Notes under the pieces: model-generated
The model's input: the letters and a program-made list of their open reading frames with translations, nothing else
Told to the model about the DNA's origin: nothing
Database searches by the model: none
Shown here: piece after piece, positions 5,581 through 12,983 of the stretch
How the letters are laid out: every line of letters begins with the position of its first letter
How positions within the stretch are numbered: the first letter of the stretch is position 1
Source of the DNA: Collinsella sp.
GTDB taxonomy: Bacteria; Actinomycetota; Coriobacteriia; Coriobacteriales; Coriobacteriaceae
Direction of reading: 5' to 3'
Assembly: GCA_019414265.1 (NCBI GenBank)
Contig: DXMJ01000036.1
Location: 3,281-16,263 of the forward strand
DNA length: 12,983 bases
Program-made: the position numbers and the translations under genes

Positions 5581-6834
5581 ATGGCGCAGGAACACGATCT
5601 ATTTGATGACATTATCGAGATCAGCAAGGGTTTCGACTTTCTTAAAAACCCGCTTGGCGGCGTGACCGACGCGCTCGATCCGTCGGCGCCGCAGTGGAAT
5701 CCTGCCGATTACAAGGAGCGTCCGCGCGGCAACACGATTCCGTGTCTGACCTGCAAAAACGAAAAGAGCGGCTGCACCGCGTGCATGGACGTGTGCCCGG
5801 TCAACGCCATCGAGGTCGAGGAAGACGCCATCGAGATCCTCGATACCTGCCGCAAGTGCGGCCTGTGCGCTGCCGCCTGTCCGACTGAGGCGATTATTTC
5901 GCCGCGTCTGGCGCCCAAAAACCTTTACGACGACATTGTCTCGGCGGCTACGAGCCACGAGACCGCCTACGTTACCTGCACGCGTGCCCTTAAGCGCATG
6001 CCGCGCGAGAACGAGGTCGTCGTTGCCTGCGTGGGCGATATTACGGCCGAGACCTGGTTCTCGGTGCTGGCCGACTATCCCAACGTGAGCGTGTACCTGC
6101 CGCTGGGCGTGTGCGATAAGTGCCGTAACACCGGTGGCGAGGACATCCTGGGCGAGGCCATTGCTACCGCCGAGGAGTGGGCCGGTACGGGCATGGGTCT
6201 GGAGGTCGATCCCAAGAGCCTCAAATGTCATAAGCGCCGCGAGTACGAGCGCAAGGAGTACATGGAAAAGATCGCCCGCACCACGGGCCTTACCGTGACA
6301 AAGCTCAATCCGGCAACGGCGGCACTGGCCTCGGTGACGCAGAAGCTCAAAGCCCATCGCCATCAGATTACCCAGTTGGAGCGTACGCTCAACACCATGT
6401 GCGGCACCACGACGACCAAGCGTCGCCGTTCGCTCACGCACGGGCGGCAGCTGGTGCTCTCGACGCTGCAAAACCACCCCGAGCTTGCCCAGAACATGCA
6501 GGTGAGCACGCCGGAGTGCGATTTTGACAAGTGCACGTCGTGTGGCGAGTGTGTCAACGTATGTCCCACGTTCGCCTGCGATTTGGTGGGAAGCGGCCGC
6601 TTTGCGTTGGAGTCCACGTATTGTTTGGGCTGCGGTGCCTGCGTCAAGGTGTGCCCCGAGCATGCGCTCAAGTTAGTTAAGCGTGACGCGTCCAATCTGG
6701 TCGTCGTCGATCCCGAAGCCGAGGAAAAGGCCGCCCAGAAGGCGAAGGCTCACGAAGAAGCTGAGAAGGTCAAGGCCGAGGCAAAGGCCAAGCTTGACAA
6801 GATGCTCGACCAGGTGGAAAAGCTCGCGGACTAG
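5581..6834 (+). CDS. Multi-cluster 4Fe-4S ferredoxin-type protein
   Basis: A 417-residue soluble protein. The start at 5581 (MAQEHDLFDD) follows GGGAGG by eight or nine bases. Two ferredoxin-like modules are seen. The N-terminal one has C55-x2-C58-x6-C65-x2-C68-x3-C72-P and C90-x2-C93-x2-C96-x3-C100-P. The C-terminal one has C318-x2-C321-x2-C324-x3-C328-P and C348-x2-C351-x2-C354-x3-C358-P. This predicts up to four [4Fe-4S] clusters. Between them, residues 125-215 form a domain with further cysteines (C133, C150, C178, C181, C216) in patterns such as VVACVGD and GVCDKC. That domain faintly resembles delta-subunit-like electron-transfer domains of hydrogenase or heterodisulfide reductase systems, but I cannot name it. 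The last 40 residues are a Lys/Glu/Ala-rich helix, probably coiled coil. It is likely a low-potential electron carrier or an orphan subunit of a redox complex. The partner is not visible here; the neighbouring dehydrogenases use NAD(H), so a link is speculative. Confidence 0.85.
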   Translation: MAQEHDLFDDIIEISKGFDFLKNPLGGVTDALDPSAPQWNPADYKERPRGNTIPCLTCKNEKSGCTACMDVCPVNAIEVEEDAIEILDTCRKCGLCAAACPTEAIISPRLAPKNLYDDIVSAATSHETAYVTCTRALKRMPRENEVVVACVGDITAETWFSVLADYPNVSVYLPLGVCDKCRNTGGEDILGEAIATAEEWAGTGMGLEVDPKSLKCHKRREYERKEYMEKIARTTGLTVTKLNPATAALASVTQKLKAHRHQITQLERTLNTMCGTTTTKRRRSLTHGRQLVLSTLQNHPELAQNMQVSTPECDFDKCTSCGECVNVCPTFACDLVGSGRFALESTYCLGCGACVKVCPEHALKLVKRDASNLVVVDPEAEEKAAQKAKAHEEAEKVKAEAKAKLDKMLDQVEKLAD

Positions 6835-6881
6835 TCAGCGACCTCTATCTCTGCTTCATTCGTGCCGCCGTGGCGTCCGGG

Positions 6882-6911
6882 TTCGCCCAGATGCTGCGGC
6901 GGCGCTATACT
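6882..6911 (+). promoter_or_regulatory. Probable ychF promoter
   Basis: TTCGCC (6882-6887) and TATACT (6906-6911) are spaced 18 bases apart; the -10 differs from TATAAT by one base. The site lies 37 bases upstream of the chosen GTG start, within the gap after the Fe-S protein gene. Confidence 0.5.
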
Positions 6912-6948
6912 TATGCAGTTTGAAATGCTTGTACCAAAAGGAGCTGTC

Positions 6949-8025
<1,077 letters not shown>

Positions 8026-8036
8026 GGACGACGCGC

Positions 8037-8420
8037 ATGTTTAAATATGGTAAAAAAGCCGGCTACATGGGTATTGCACTGCTCGTACTTGCGGTGATTC
8101 CGCTGGTGGTCGCAGCGTGTGTTATCCCCAACATTGGTCCCGAGGTGGCAACAAAGTTTAATGCCGCCGGCGAGGTGACGCGCTGGGGCAAGAGTTACGA
8201 GTTGCTGGCACTGCCGGTGCTCAACCTGCTGCTGAGCGTGGCGACGTACTTTACGGCAGGACGCCAGGCTAAAAACAATGATGACTCCGCCGCCATGGCG
8301 CGCATCGTGTGCGAGCGCTACCTGCGTAACGGTTGCATCACAGGTGTGTTCCTCAACGTGGTCAACGTTTACTTTATGTACTCGGCGATTACCGGAACGG
8401 GCTTTGGCTTTGGTTTCTAG
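8037..8420 (+). CDS. Small DUF1648-type membrane protein
   Basis: A 127-residue protein with three predicted membrane helices (about 9-30, 55-73 and 99-117). Right after the first helix, VATKFNAAGEVTRWG (37-51) matches the hallmark of DUF1648 domains, the N-terminal part of SdpI-like immunity and membrane proteins (pattern HFN-x2-GE-x2-RWG). The SdpI core that follows in longer homologues is absent, so this is a short stand-alone form. A short Gly/Phe tail (TGFGFGF) ends the protein. It starts 11 bases after the ychF stop, with AAGGA overlapping that stop codon, and is probably in the same transcript. Its stop faces that of a leftward gene nine bases away. The function is unknown; toxin immunity, known for SdpI, should not be assumed. 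Confidence 0.82.
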   Translation: MFKYGKKAGYMGIALLVLAVIPLVVAACVIPNIGPEVATKFNAAGEVTRWGKSYELLALPVLNLLLSVATYFTAGRQAKNNDDSAAMARIVCERYLRNGCITGVFLNVVNVYFMYSAITGTGFGFGF

Positions 8421-8429
8421 CCTGTCCTT

Positions 8430-8819
8430 TTAGGCAACGAGCCTGCACGCATATTCAAGGGCTGCTGCGAGGCCGCCGCTCGATCGTGGTTTAAAGACCA
8501 TGTCGGCGGCGGCCTCGTTTTCGTATCCGGCGCCGCGAAGGGCGAGTGCGATACCGGCTTCCAGGAGAAGGGGCAGACCACGTTGGCTGGTTGCGATTAC
8601 GGCAGCCTGATTGAGCGAGCAGCTGTGCGCTTGGCATTGGATGGCAAGTTCACCTTGCGCCGGGCAAGGGACCAGAACGGCGGCGACGCGACTTGATAGC
8701 AATGCAAATGCTGTGCGCTCATCGGGCGAAAGGCATTCGGCTTCAACGACGACGAGCTTGGGCGGTGCGCTGTTTGTGCGAAGCATGGCTCGGTACATAC
8801 GGACCGAAGAACCCGACAT
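8430..8819 (-). CDS. Small protein, possibly a degenerate HAD-like domain
   Basis: A 129-residue soluble protein. The start at 8819 (MSGSSVRMYRAML) is set by AGGAG six bases upstream. It has no signal peptide or membrane helix. KLVVVEAECLSPDER (21-35) falls where HAD phosphatases have the nucleophile motif hhhhDxDGT. AVIATSQRGLPLLLEAGIALALRGAGYENEAAADMVF (73-109) and the following GGLAAALEY read like the C-terminal part of Cof-type HAD proteins (GDxxND, then hhhxAGxxhAhxNA and AADxVT, then GVAxALE). The catalytic Asp residues are replaced (E26/E28 in the first motif, no GD in the last), and the cap domain is missing by length. If the reading is right, this is a pseudo-enzyme; it rests on pattern resemblance only. 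It is divergent from the XRE gene, sharing a palindromic control region, so it is probably regulated by that protein. Confidence 0.72.
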   Translation of the reverse strand: MSGSSVRMYRAMLRTNSAPPKLVVVEAECLSPDERTAFALLSSRVAAVLVPCPAQGELAIQCQAHSCSLNQAAVIATSQRGLPLLLEAGIALALRGAGYENEAAADMVFKPRSSGGLAAALEYACRLVA

Positions 8820-8842
8820 AGAAAACTCCTGTGTATTCGTTT

Positions 8843-8866
8843 AAACGTAAACTATAGTTTACGTTT
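8843..8866. promoter_or_regulatory. 24-bp perfect palindrome, probable operator in divergent promoter region
   Basis: A perfect two-fold symmetric site centred between 8854 and 8855. Its half-site is AAACGTAAACTA, so the core reads GTAAACTATAGTTTAC. It lies between the divergent starts at 8819 and 8896 and contains TATAGT, a possible -10 for either strand. With a helix-turn-helix gene next to it, the simplest reading is an autoregulatory operator that also controls the leftward gene. Strong -35 boxes are not evident on either side. Confidence 0.75.
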
Positions 8867-8895
8867 TTGTTCAGCTCCATTTCAAACTCGGCTGC

Positions 8896-9114
8896 ATGGA
8901 CGAATGTGCGAAACAGATTCTTGGCAAGCGAGTCGAGCAGACGCGCAGGGACCTTGGTATCTCCAAGGTCGATTTTTGTGTGGCGACAGGAATCAGTCGA
9001 CCCTACCTCGACCGAATCGAAGATGGGACGGCAAATTTCACGCTCAAGGTTCTATTTAAGATCGCGCCCGCACTCGGCATGACGGTATCAGAGCTTCTCG
9101 AGGGCATCGAATAG
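8896..9114 (+). CDS. XRE-family helix-turn-helix transcriptional regulator
   Basis: A 72-residue, single-domain DNA-binding protein. The fold is the five-helix Cro/C1 type: ILGKRVEQTRRDLGIS (8-23), then the helix-turn-helix KVDFCVATGISRPYLDRIEDG (24-44), then KVLFKIAPALGMTVSELLEG (51-70), typical of SinR/HipB-like regulators. There is no extra sensor or dimerisation domain. The ATG at 8896 is the only usable start: the frame is open back to a stop at 8848 but holds no earlier ATG, GTG or TTG. No Shine-Dalgarno precedes it, which suggests weak translation. A 24-bp perfect palindrome lies 30 bases upstream and is a likely binding site, so negative autoregulation and control of the divergent gene are expected. 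It converges with the asparaginase gene, whose stop is 22 bases away. Confidence 0.88.
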   Translation: MDECAKQILGKRVEQTRRDLGISKVDFCVATGISRPYLDRIEDGTANFTLKVLFKIAPALGMTVSELLEGIE

Positions 9115-9136
9115 GGGATACCCGTCGACAACTGAA

Positions 9137-10150
9137 TTACGCCATCGGGATGCGGTCGTGGTTGACTTGGCTGTAGAACAGGCGCTGGATCTCGGCGGCA
9201 TCGCGTGACTGGCCGAGCGCCCACATGGTCTTGGCCACGAGCGTCTCGGTGGTCATGTCGTCGCCGCGCAAAATGCCCGGATGATCGGCGTAGGCACGGC
9301 CGACCTCATAAACACCCAGGTCAAGGCCCTCTTCGGGGACCTGCGTGGTCATAACGACGGTGCGGCCCGAATCGACCCAGCGGAAAATTGCCTCTTGGAA
9401 CGACTCGCCCGACTCGCCAAACTCGGGGATACCGCCAATGCCAAAGGTCTCAAGGATTACAGCGTCGTAGCTATCGGCAAGGGCGTCGAGGATGCCCGGG
9501 TTTACGCCGGGCGTGAGCTTGAGTACAAATACGCGCGGGTCGATGCTGTCGTAGAAACGCACCGGGTTTTCGCCCTGATGCGTGCCGTGAAGCCCGTTGC
9601 GCACGATGCGGTCGTTGCGGATATAGGCGATGGGCGGATAGTTGACGCTAATGAACGCGTTAAAGCTCATGGTGCGCTGTTTGCGGGCGCGCGTACCGGC
9701 AATGGCTACGCCGCCAAACACGATTGAGACGTCGTGCGAGTGCTCGTCGAGCGCATAGAGCAGGCTCTGGTACAGGTTGAGCTTGGCGTCGGTAAAGGGA
9801 TTGCCCATGGGCTTTTGCGAGCCGGTGAGTACGATAGGCTTGGGGCTGTCCTGAATCAGATAGGAAAGCGCCGCCGCGGTGTAGCTCATGGTGTCGGTGC
9901 CGTGCAGAATCACGAAGCCGTCGTGGTCGGCATAACCCTCGACGATGACGTCGCGGATACGCATCCAGTCACTGGGGCGCATATTGGTGCTGTCGATGTT
10001 CATGGGCTGCACGACGTCGAGCTCGCAGAGGCCCGAGATCTCGGGGACGCTCTGGGCGAGCTCCTCACCGGTCAGGGCGGGGGAGAGGCCGTTGCCGTCC
10101 TCGGTCGATGCGATGGTGCCGCCCGTGGCGATGAGAAGGATGCGCTTCAT
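9137..10150 (-). CDS. ansA: L-asparaginase, type I (cytoplasmic AnsA-like)
   Basis: A 337-residue enzyme hydrolysing L-asparagine to aspartate and ammonia. The start at 10150 (MKRILLIATGGTIAS) is preceded by AGGAA about nine bases away and matches the family N-terminus; the frame stays open 24 codons further upstream without family resemblance. Catalytic Thr12 is in ATGGTIAS, Ser54 in DSTNM, and Thr85-Asp86 in ILHGTDTMSYTAAAL, followed by LTGSQKPMG (108-116) and Lys123 in DAKLNL. The lack of a signal peptide and the overall length point to the cytoplasmic, housekeeping type I enzyme and not the secreted type II. It is transcribed away from guaA and converges on the XRE gene. The leader holds a small CCGC-CCTT-GCGG hairpin of uncertain meaning. 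A TTGAAC box (18 bases before a CAATAC) on the minus strand near 10200-10230 is a weak promoter candidate. Confidence 0.95.
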   Translation of the reverse strand: MKRILLIATGGTIASTEDGNGLSPALTGEELAQSVPEISGLCELDVVQPMNIDSTNMRPSDWMRIRDVIVEGYADHDGFVILHGTDTMSYTAAALSYLIQDSPKPIVLTGSQKPMGNPFTDAKLNLYQSLLYALDEHSHDVSIVFGGVAIAGTRARKQRTMSFNAFISVNYPPIAYIRNDRIVRNGLHGTHQGENPVRFYDSIDPRVFVLKLTPGVNPGILDALADSYDAVILETFGIGGIPEFGESGESFQEAIFRWVDSGRTVVMTTQVPEEGLDLGVYEVGRAYADHPGILRGDDMTTETLVAKTMWALGQSRDAAEIQRLFYSQVNHDRIPMA

Positions 10151-10418
10151 GCTGGTATTCCTATCGGTTTTGTCGCCGCAAGGGCGGAGTCGTTCGGCAG
10201 TATTGTGGCACAGGGCGTCCAATGTTCAAACGTAATACATCATCTGTAATGTTTAGTAATACTTCAATTGCCGTCAAATAAGGGCCCAGGTCGTGCGTTT
10301 GCCGTGCGCTGATGGCCGCGAGGGACGAGAAACCCCATATAACGTGTACACTATGGAAGTTATTTTCGTTCATTCACGCGGGTGGGCACCGGCTCCCCGC
10401 CAACAAGAGGGGGAAACC
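10151..10418. other. Divergent intergenic region between ansA and guaA
   Basis: These 268 bases carry the leaders and promoters of both flanking genes. The centre (about 10225-10280) is AT-rich and has GTAAT three times, at 10232, 10246 and 10256. Nearer guaA, TATAAC (10338) and TACACT (10347) are possible -10 boxes without a fitting -35. A 5-bp GC hairpin (10378-10400) lies shortly before the guaA ribosome binding site. I see no recognisable purine riboswitch or PurR box. Confidence 0.5.
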
Positions 10419-12017
10419 ATGGATCAAAAGGCTTCCGCAAAGGTCCTCGTACTCGACTTTGGTGCGCAGTACGGTCAGCTCATTGCCCGTCGCGTCCGCG
10501 ACCTCAACGTGTATTCCGAGATCGTTCCCTGCGACATCTCGGCCGATGAGATTCGCGAGATGAACGCCTCTGCGCTCATCCTTTCCGGCGGCCCGGCCTC
10601 CGTGTACGCCGAGGACGCTCCGTCCATCGATCCCGCCATCTTTGACCTTGGCCTTCCCGTCCTGGGCTTTTGCTACGGCCATCAGATCACGGCCGTGACG
10701 CTCGGCGGCAAGGTCGGCCACTCCGAGGTGGGCGAGTACGGCCGCGCCACCATCACGCGCACGGCTGGCGCCAAGCTCTTTAACTCCACGCCTATGGAGC
10801 AGACCGTGTGGATGAGCCACCGCGACGCCGTGTCCGAGGTGCCCGAGGGCTTTACCATTACCGCCAGCACCGACGTGTGCCCGGTTGCCGCCATGGAGTG
10901 CGTCGAGCGCAAAATCTTCACCACGCAGTTCCACCCCGAGGTCAAGCACTCCGAGTACGGTCAGCAGCTGCTGAGCAACTTCCTGTTTGAGATCTGCGGC
11001 CTGGAGCCCAACTGGAGCATGGACAACCTGGTCGAGACCATGACGGCCGAGTTTCGCGAGAAGGTCGGCGACGACCGCGTGATTCTGGCCCTGTCCGGCG
11101 GCGTCGACTCCTCCGTCGTGGCTGCGCTGGGCGCTCGCGCCGTTGGCAAGCAGATGACCTGCGTGTTCATCAACCACGGCCTGCTGCGCAAGGGCGAGCC
11201 CGAGCAGGTGGAGGAGGTCTTCACCAAGCAGTTTGACGTCGACTTTATCCACGTCCACGCCGAGGACCGTTATGCCGAGCTTCTGGCCGGCGTGACCGAG
11301 CCCGAGGAGAAGCGCCGCATCATCGGTACGCAGTTCTGGAAAGAGTTCTTCGCCGTGGCGCAGCAGCTCGAGACCGATGGCAAGCCGGTCAAGTACTTGG
11401 CTCAGGGCACCATCTACCCCGACATCATTGAGTCCGGCGCTCGCAAGACGGGCGGCAAGACGGCTACCATCAAGAGCCATCACAATCTGATCCCGTTCCC
11501 CGAGGGCGTGCACTTCGACCTTATTGAGCCGCTCGACCACTTCTTTAAGGACGAGGTCCGCGCGCTTGGTCTGGCGCTCGGTCTGCCGGGTCATATCGTG
11601 TTCCGCCAGCCTTTCCCGGGCCCGGGTCTGGCCATCCGCATCATCGGTGCGGTCGACAAGGAGAAGCTCGAGATCCTCAAGAATGCCGACGCCATCGTGC
11701 GCGAGGAGCTCGACGCCTATAACCAGCGTCTGTTTGAGCAGACCGGCGAGCGCAACTCCGAGCATAGCTGCTGGCAGTATTTCGCCGTCCTGCCCGACAT
11801 TAAGTCCGTCGGCGTTATGGGCGACGAGCGCACCTACCAGCGCCCAATTATCCTGCGTGCCGTCGAGTCCAGCGATGCCATGACCGCCGACTGGGCCAAG
11901 CTGCCCTACGACGTCCTGGCCCGCATCTCCGGCCGCATCGTGGCCGAGGTTCCCGGCGCCAACCGCGTGTGCTACGACATCACGTCCAAGCCGCCCGCGA
12001 CGATTGAGTGGGAATAG
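10419..12017 (+). CDS. guaA: GMP synthase (glutamine-hydrolysing)
   Basis: A 532-residue enzyme (E. coli 525) converting XMP, ATP and glutamine to GMP, the last step of guanine nucleotide synthesis. The start at 10419 (MDQKASAKVLVLDFGAQYGQ) is preceded by GAGGGGG about six bases away and agrees with the family; the frame is open 42 codons further upstream without homology. The N-terminal class I glutamine amidotransferase domain has the triad Cys85 (GFCYGHQ), His172 and Glu174 (FHPEVKHS). The ATP-pyrophosphatase domain has the P-loop LSGGVDSS (225-232). The C-terminal XMP-binding and dimerisation domain ends in the invariant DITSKPPATIEWE. The Met of the usual CYGMQ motif is His here (CYGHQ); I see no sign that this matters. 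All catalytic residues are present. It stands alone, without guaB nearby. Confidence 0.98.
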   Translation: MDQKASAKVLVLDFGAQYGQLIARRVRDLNVYSEIVPCDISADEIREMNASALILSGGPASVYAEDAPSIDPAIFDLGLPVLGFCYGHQITAVTLGGKVGHSEVGEYGRATITRTAGAKLFNSTPMEQTVWMSHRDAVSEVPEGFTITASTDVCPVAAMECVERKIFTTQFHPEVKHSEYGQQLLSNFLFEICGLEPNWSMDNLVETMTAEFREKVGDDRVILALSGGVDSSVVAALGARAVGKQMTCVFINHGLLRKGEPEQVEEVFTKQFDVDFIHVHAEDRYAELLAGVTEPEEKRRIIGTQFWKEFFAVAQQLETDGKPVKYLAQGTIYPDIIESGARKTGGKTATIKSHHNLIPFPEGVHFDLIEPLDHFFKDEVRALGLALGLPGHIVFRQPFPGPGLAIRIIGAVDKEKLEILKNADAIVREELDAYNQRLFEQTGERNSEHSCWQYFAVLPDIKSVGVMGDERTYQRPIILRAVESSDAMTADWAKLPYDVLARISGRIVAEVPGANRVCYDITSKPPATIEWE

Positions 12018-12051
12018 AACATACGTTCGATAAAATAATATAGTATCAGAT

Positions 12052-12085
12052 AGCGGGCACGGTTTCAATTGAATCCGTGCCCGCT
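12052..12085. terminator. Long hairpin downstream of guaA, possible terminator
   Basis: An 11-bp perfect stem (AGCGGGCACGG at 12052-12062 with CCGTGCCCGCT at 12075-12085) is extended inside the loop by a mismatch and four more pairs (TTCA with TGAA). It begins 34 bases after the guaA stop. Neither side has a good T-tract: GCTGTATGCG follows on the plus strand, and a U-rich but mixed sequence follows on the minus strand. It may serve the two convergent genes in a factor-assisted way or protect transcript ends. Confidence 0.6.
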
Positions 12086-12171
12086 GCTGTATGCGTGTCC
12101 TTGCACGCCCAATATGCGCCGTAAAAGCCGTCTTCTTCGACGTCAAAGTGAATGCGCTTCGTTTTCGCCTC

Positions 12172-12983
12172 TCAAAATCTTATTTTCACGATTTGCATTT
12201 TCATCCCGTTGTCACCGACCCTTGCGAGAAACCGGAAAAAGCAGCTGACAGAAGAGTCTCTCAAATCGTTGTAGCCCAGCATATAGCCGCGACTTGTGAC
12301 CTGCAGACGGCTGTCCCACGTGCCGATTTCCTTGGCGGCATCCGAAACCGCAAAATATGCCCCCACATCCTTGATTTTTGCGGTCTTTAGCCATGTTTTT
12401 GCGATCATCTTTACCGCCGTCCGATTGGCAGCATCAAAGACCAGCACACTGCCGGGGAAAGCGTCCGCCATCCCCCGCACCAGTTCCCGGACCTGCTGGG
12501 TCAGAAAGTAATAGAACACCCCGGAGGCAAAGAACACCGCCCCGCGGGAGGCATCGATTTTGCTAAACCATGCGGTGTCTTTCAGGTCGCAGGGGATATT
12601 TTGTTCTCGATCCCCGGCGGGCAGTAGCTGCTGCCGCAAGGCAATCACATCCGGGAAGTCCAGATTGTAGATCTTGCATCTACCGTTGTCGCAGGTTCTG
12701 CCGGTGTTGTCCAGCCCGCAGCCCAGATTGACCACCGCCGCATTGGGGTGGCCTTTCAGGTAATCCCGCACCTCGAAAGCAAGATCACTCTGCCGTGTGG
12801 CCACCTCCAGCGCACCAAAGCGCTGTATCAGGCTGCGGGAGTTTTTCTCTGCCTCTGAAAAGTCGTAGTCGATCTGGTCGAGCAGACGAACCGCTGTTTC
12901 ATCCCTGTAAAGGTTCGGGTACAACTCCGTACACAGCTTCCGGGAATACAGCGGGAGGATCAGCGTCTCCTGCACGGTGTTTT
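12172..12983 (-). CDS. SAM-dependent methyltransferase, LCM/TcmP family (partial)
   Basis: A class I SAM-dependent methyltransferase of the leucine carboxyl methyltransferase / TcmP type. The SAM motif AVVNLGCGLDN is clear, followed by the acidic strand end YNLDFPDV and the post-motif AVFFASGVFYYFL. The N-terminal VQETLILPLYSRKL and the following TAVRLLDQIDYDF are conserved in this group. In relatives about ten residues precede VQETL, and the frame stays open to the window end (NTVQET), so the GTG at 12975 is probably internal and the true start lies outside. The in-window part is about 270 residues, nearly the whole protein. Relatives methylate carboxyl or hydroxyl groups of small molecules or peptides; the substrate cannot be told here. 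Base composition is less GC-rich than the neighbours and the codon choice is more mixed, which suggests recent acquisition, perhaps from Clostridia. It converges on guaA. Confidence 0.85.
   Translation of the reverse strand, partial: NTVQETLILPLYSRKLCTELYPNLYRDETAVRLLDQIDYDFSEAEKNSRSLIQRFGALEVATRQSDLAFEVRDYLKGHPNAAVVNLGCGLDNTGRTCDNGRCKIYNLDFPDVIALRQQLLPAGDREQNIPCDLKDTAWFSKIDASRGAVFFASGVFYYFLTQQVRELVRGMADAFPGSVLVFDAANRTAVKMIAKTWLKTAKIKDVGAYFAVSDAAKEIGTWDSRLQVTSRGYMLGYNDLRDSSVSCFFRFLARVGDNGMKMQIVKIRF

Noticed and set aside
8430..9114. Classical toxin-antitoxin operon
   Set aside because: The two genes are divergent rather than in one operon, and neither product resembles a known toxin such as HipA, HigB or RelE; a regulator-target pair fits better.
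9281..10249. Plus-strand frames antisense to ansA
   Set aside because: They are antisense to a complete asparaginase with all catalytic residues and lack their own start signals.
10374..12146. 590-codon open frame antisense to guaA
   Set aside because: GC-rich third positions of guaA remove stops on the opposite strand. The product is a low-complexity Leu/Gly/His/Ala chain with no family resemblance, while the plus strand encodes full GMP synthase.

Overview
The window reads as chromosomal DNA from a high-GC, anaerobic, fermentative actinobacterium of the Coriobacteriia, most likely Collinsella or a close relative. The grounds are GC-rich third codon positions, clear AGGAGG-type ribosome binding sites, oxygen-independent metal and Fe-S enzymes, and fermentative alcohol metabolism. 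The genus is inferred from gene content and style; it was not tested by a search. There are no rRNA, tRNA, CRISPR, phage or insertion-sequence genes.

Layout. (1) 1-1306, minus strand: two translationally coupled genes of unknown role, an alpha-helical TPR-like protein followed by a protein that runs off the left edge. (2) 1307-1806: a 500-base non-coding stretch with a compact repeat element and an inverted repeat before the next gene. (3) 1807-5429, plus strand: three members of the iron/zinc-dependent alcohol dehydrogenase superfamily in a row, namely a group III alcohol dehydrogenase, a canonical glycerol dehydrogenase (gldA) and a diverged, shorter glycerol dehydrogenase paralogue. They are separated by two strong intrinsic terminators and a 65-bp near-perfect palindrome. 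(4) 5581-6834: a 417-residue protein with four Fe-S motifs. (5) 6949-8420: the ribosome-associated ATPase ychF, followed closely by a small DUF1648-type membrane protein. (6) 8430-9114: a divergent pair, a 129-residue protein that looks like a degenerate HAD domain and an XRE-type DNA-binding protein, sharing a 24-bp perfect palindrome. (7) 9137-10150, minus: cytoplasmic-type L-asparaginase. (8) 10419-12017, plus: GMP synthase guaA, ending near a long hairpin. (9) 12172-12983, minus: an LCM/TcmP-family SAM-dependent methyltransferase cut by the right edge, with base composition unlike the rest.

How the genes may work together. Glycerol dehydrogenase oxidises glycerol to dihydroxyacetone and makes NADH; the neighbouring alcohol dehydrogenase can consume NAD(P)H by reducing aldehydes. 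The first block therefore looks like a redox-balancing fermentation region, with the Fe-S protein as a possible electron carrier. The terminators suggest separate transcription units, not one operon. ychF, guaA and ansA are housekeeping or nitrogen-metabolism genes with no visible tie to that block. The least explained part is the small divergent regulator/HAD-like pair with its palindromic operator at 8430-9114.
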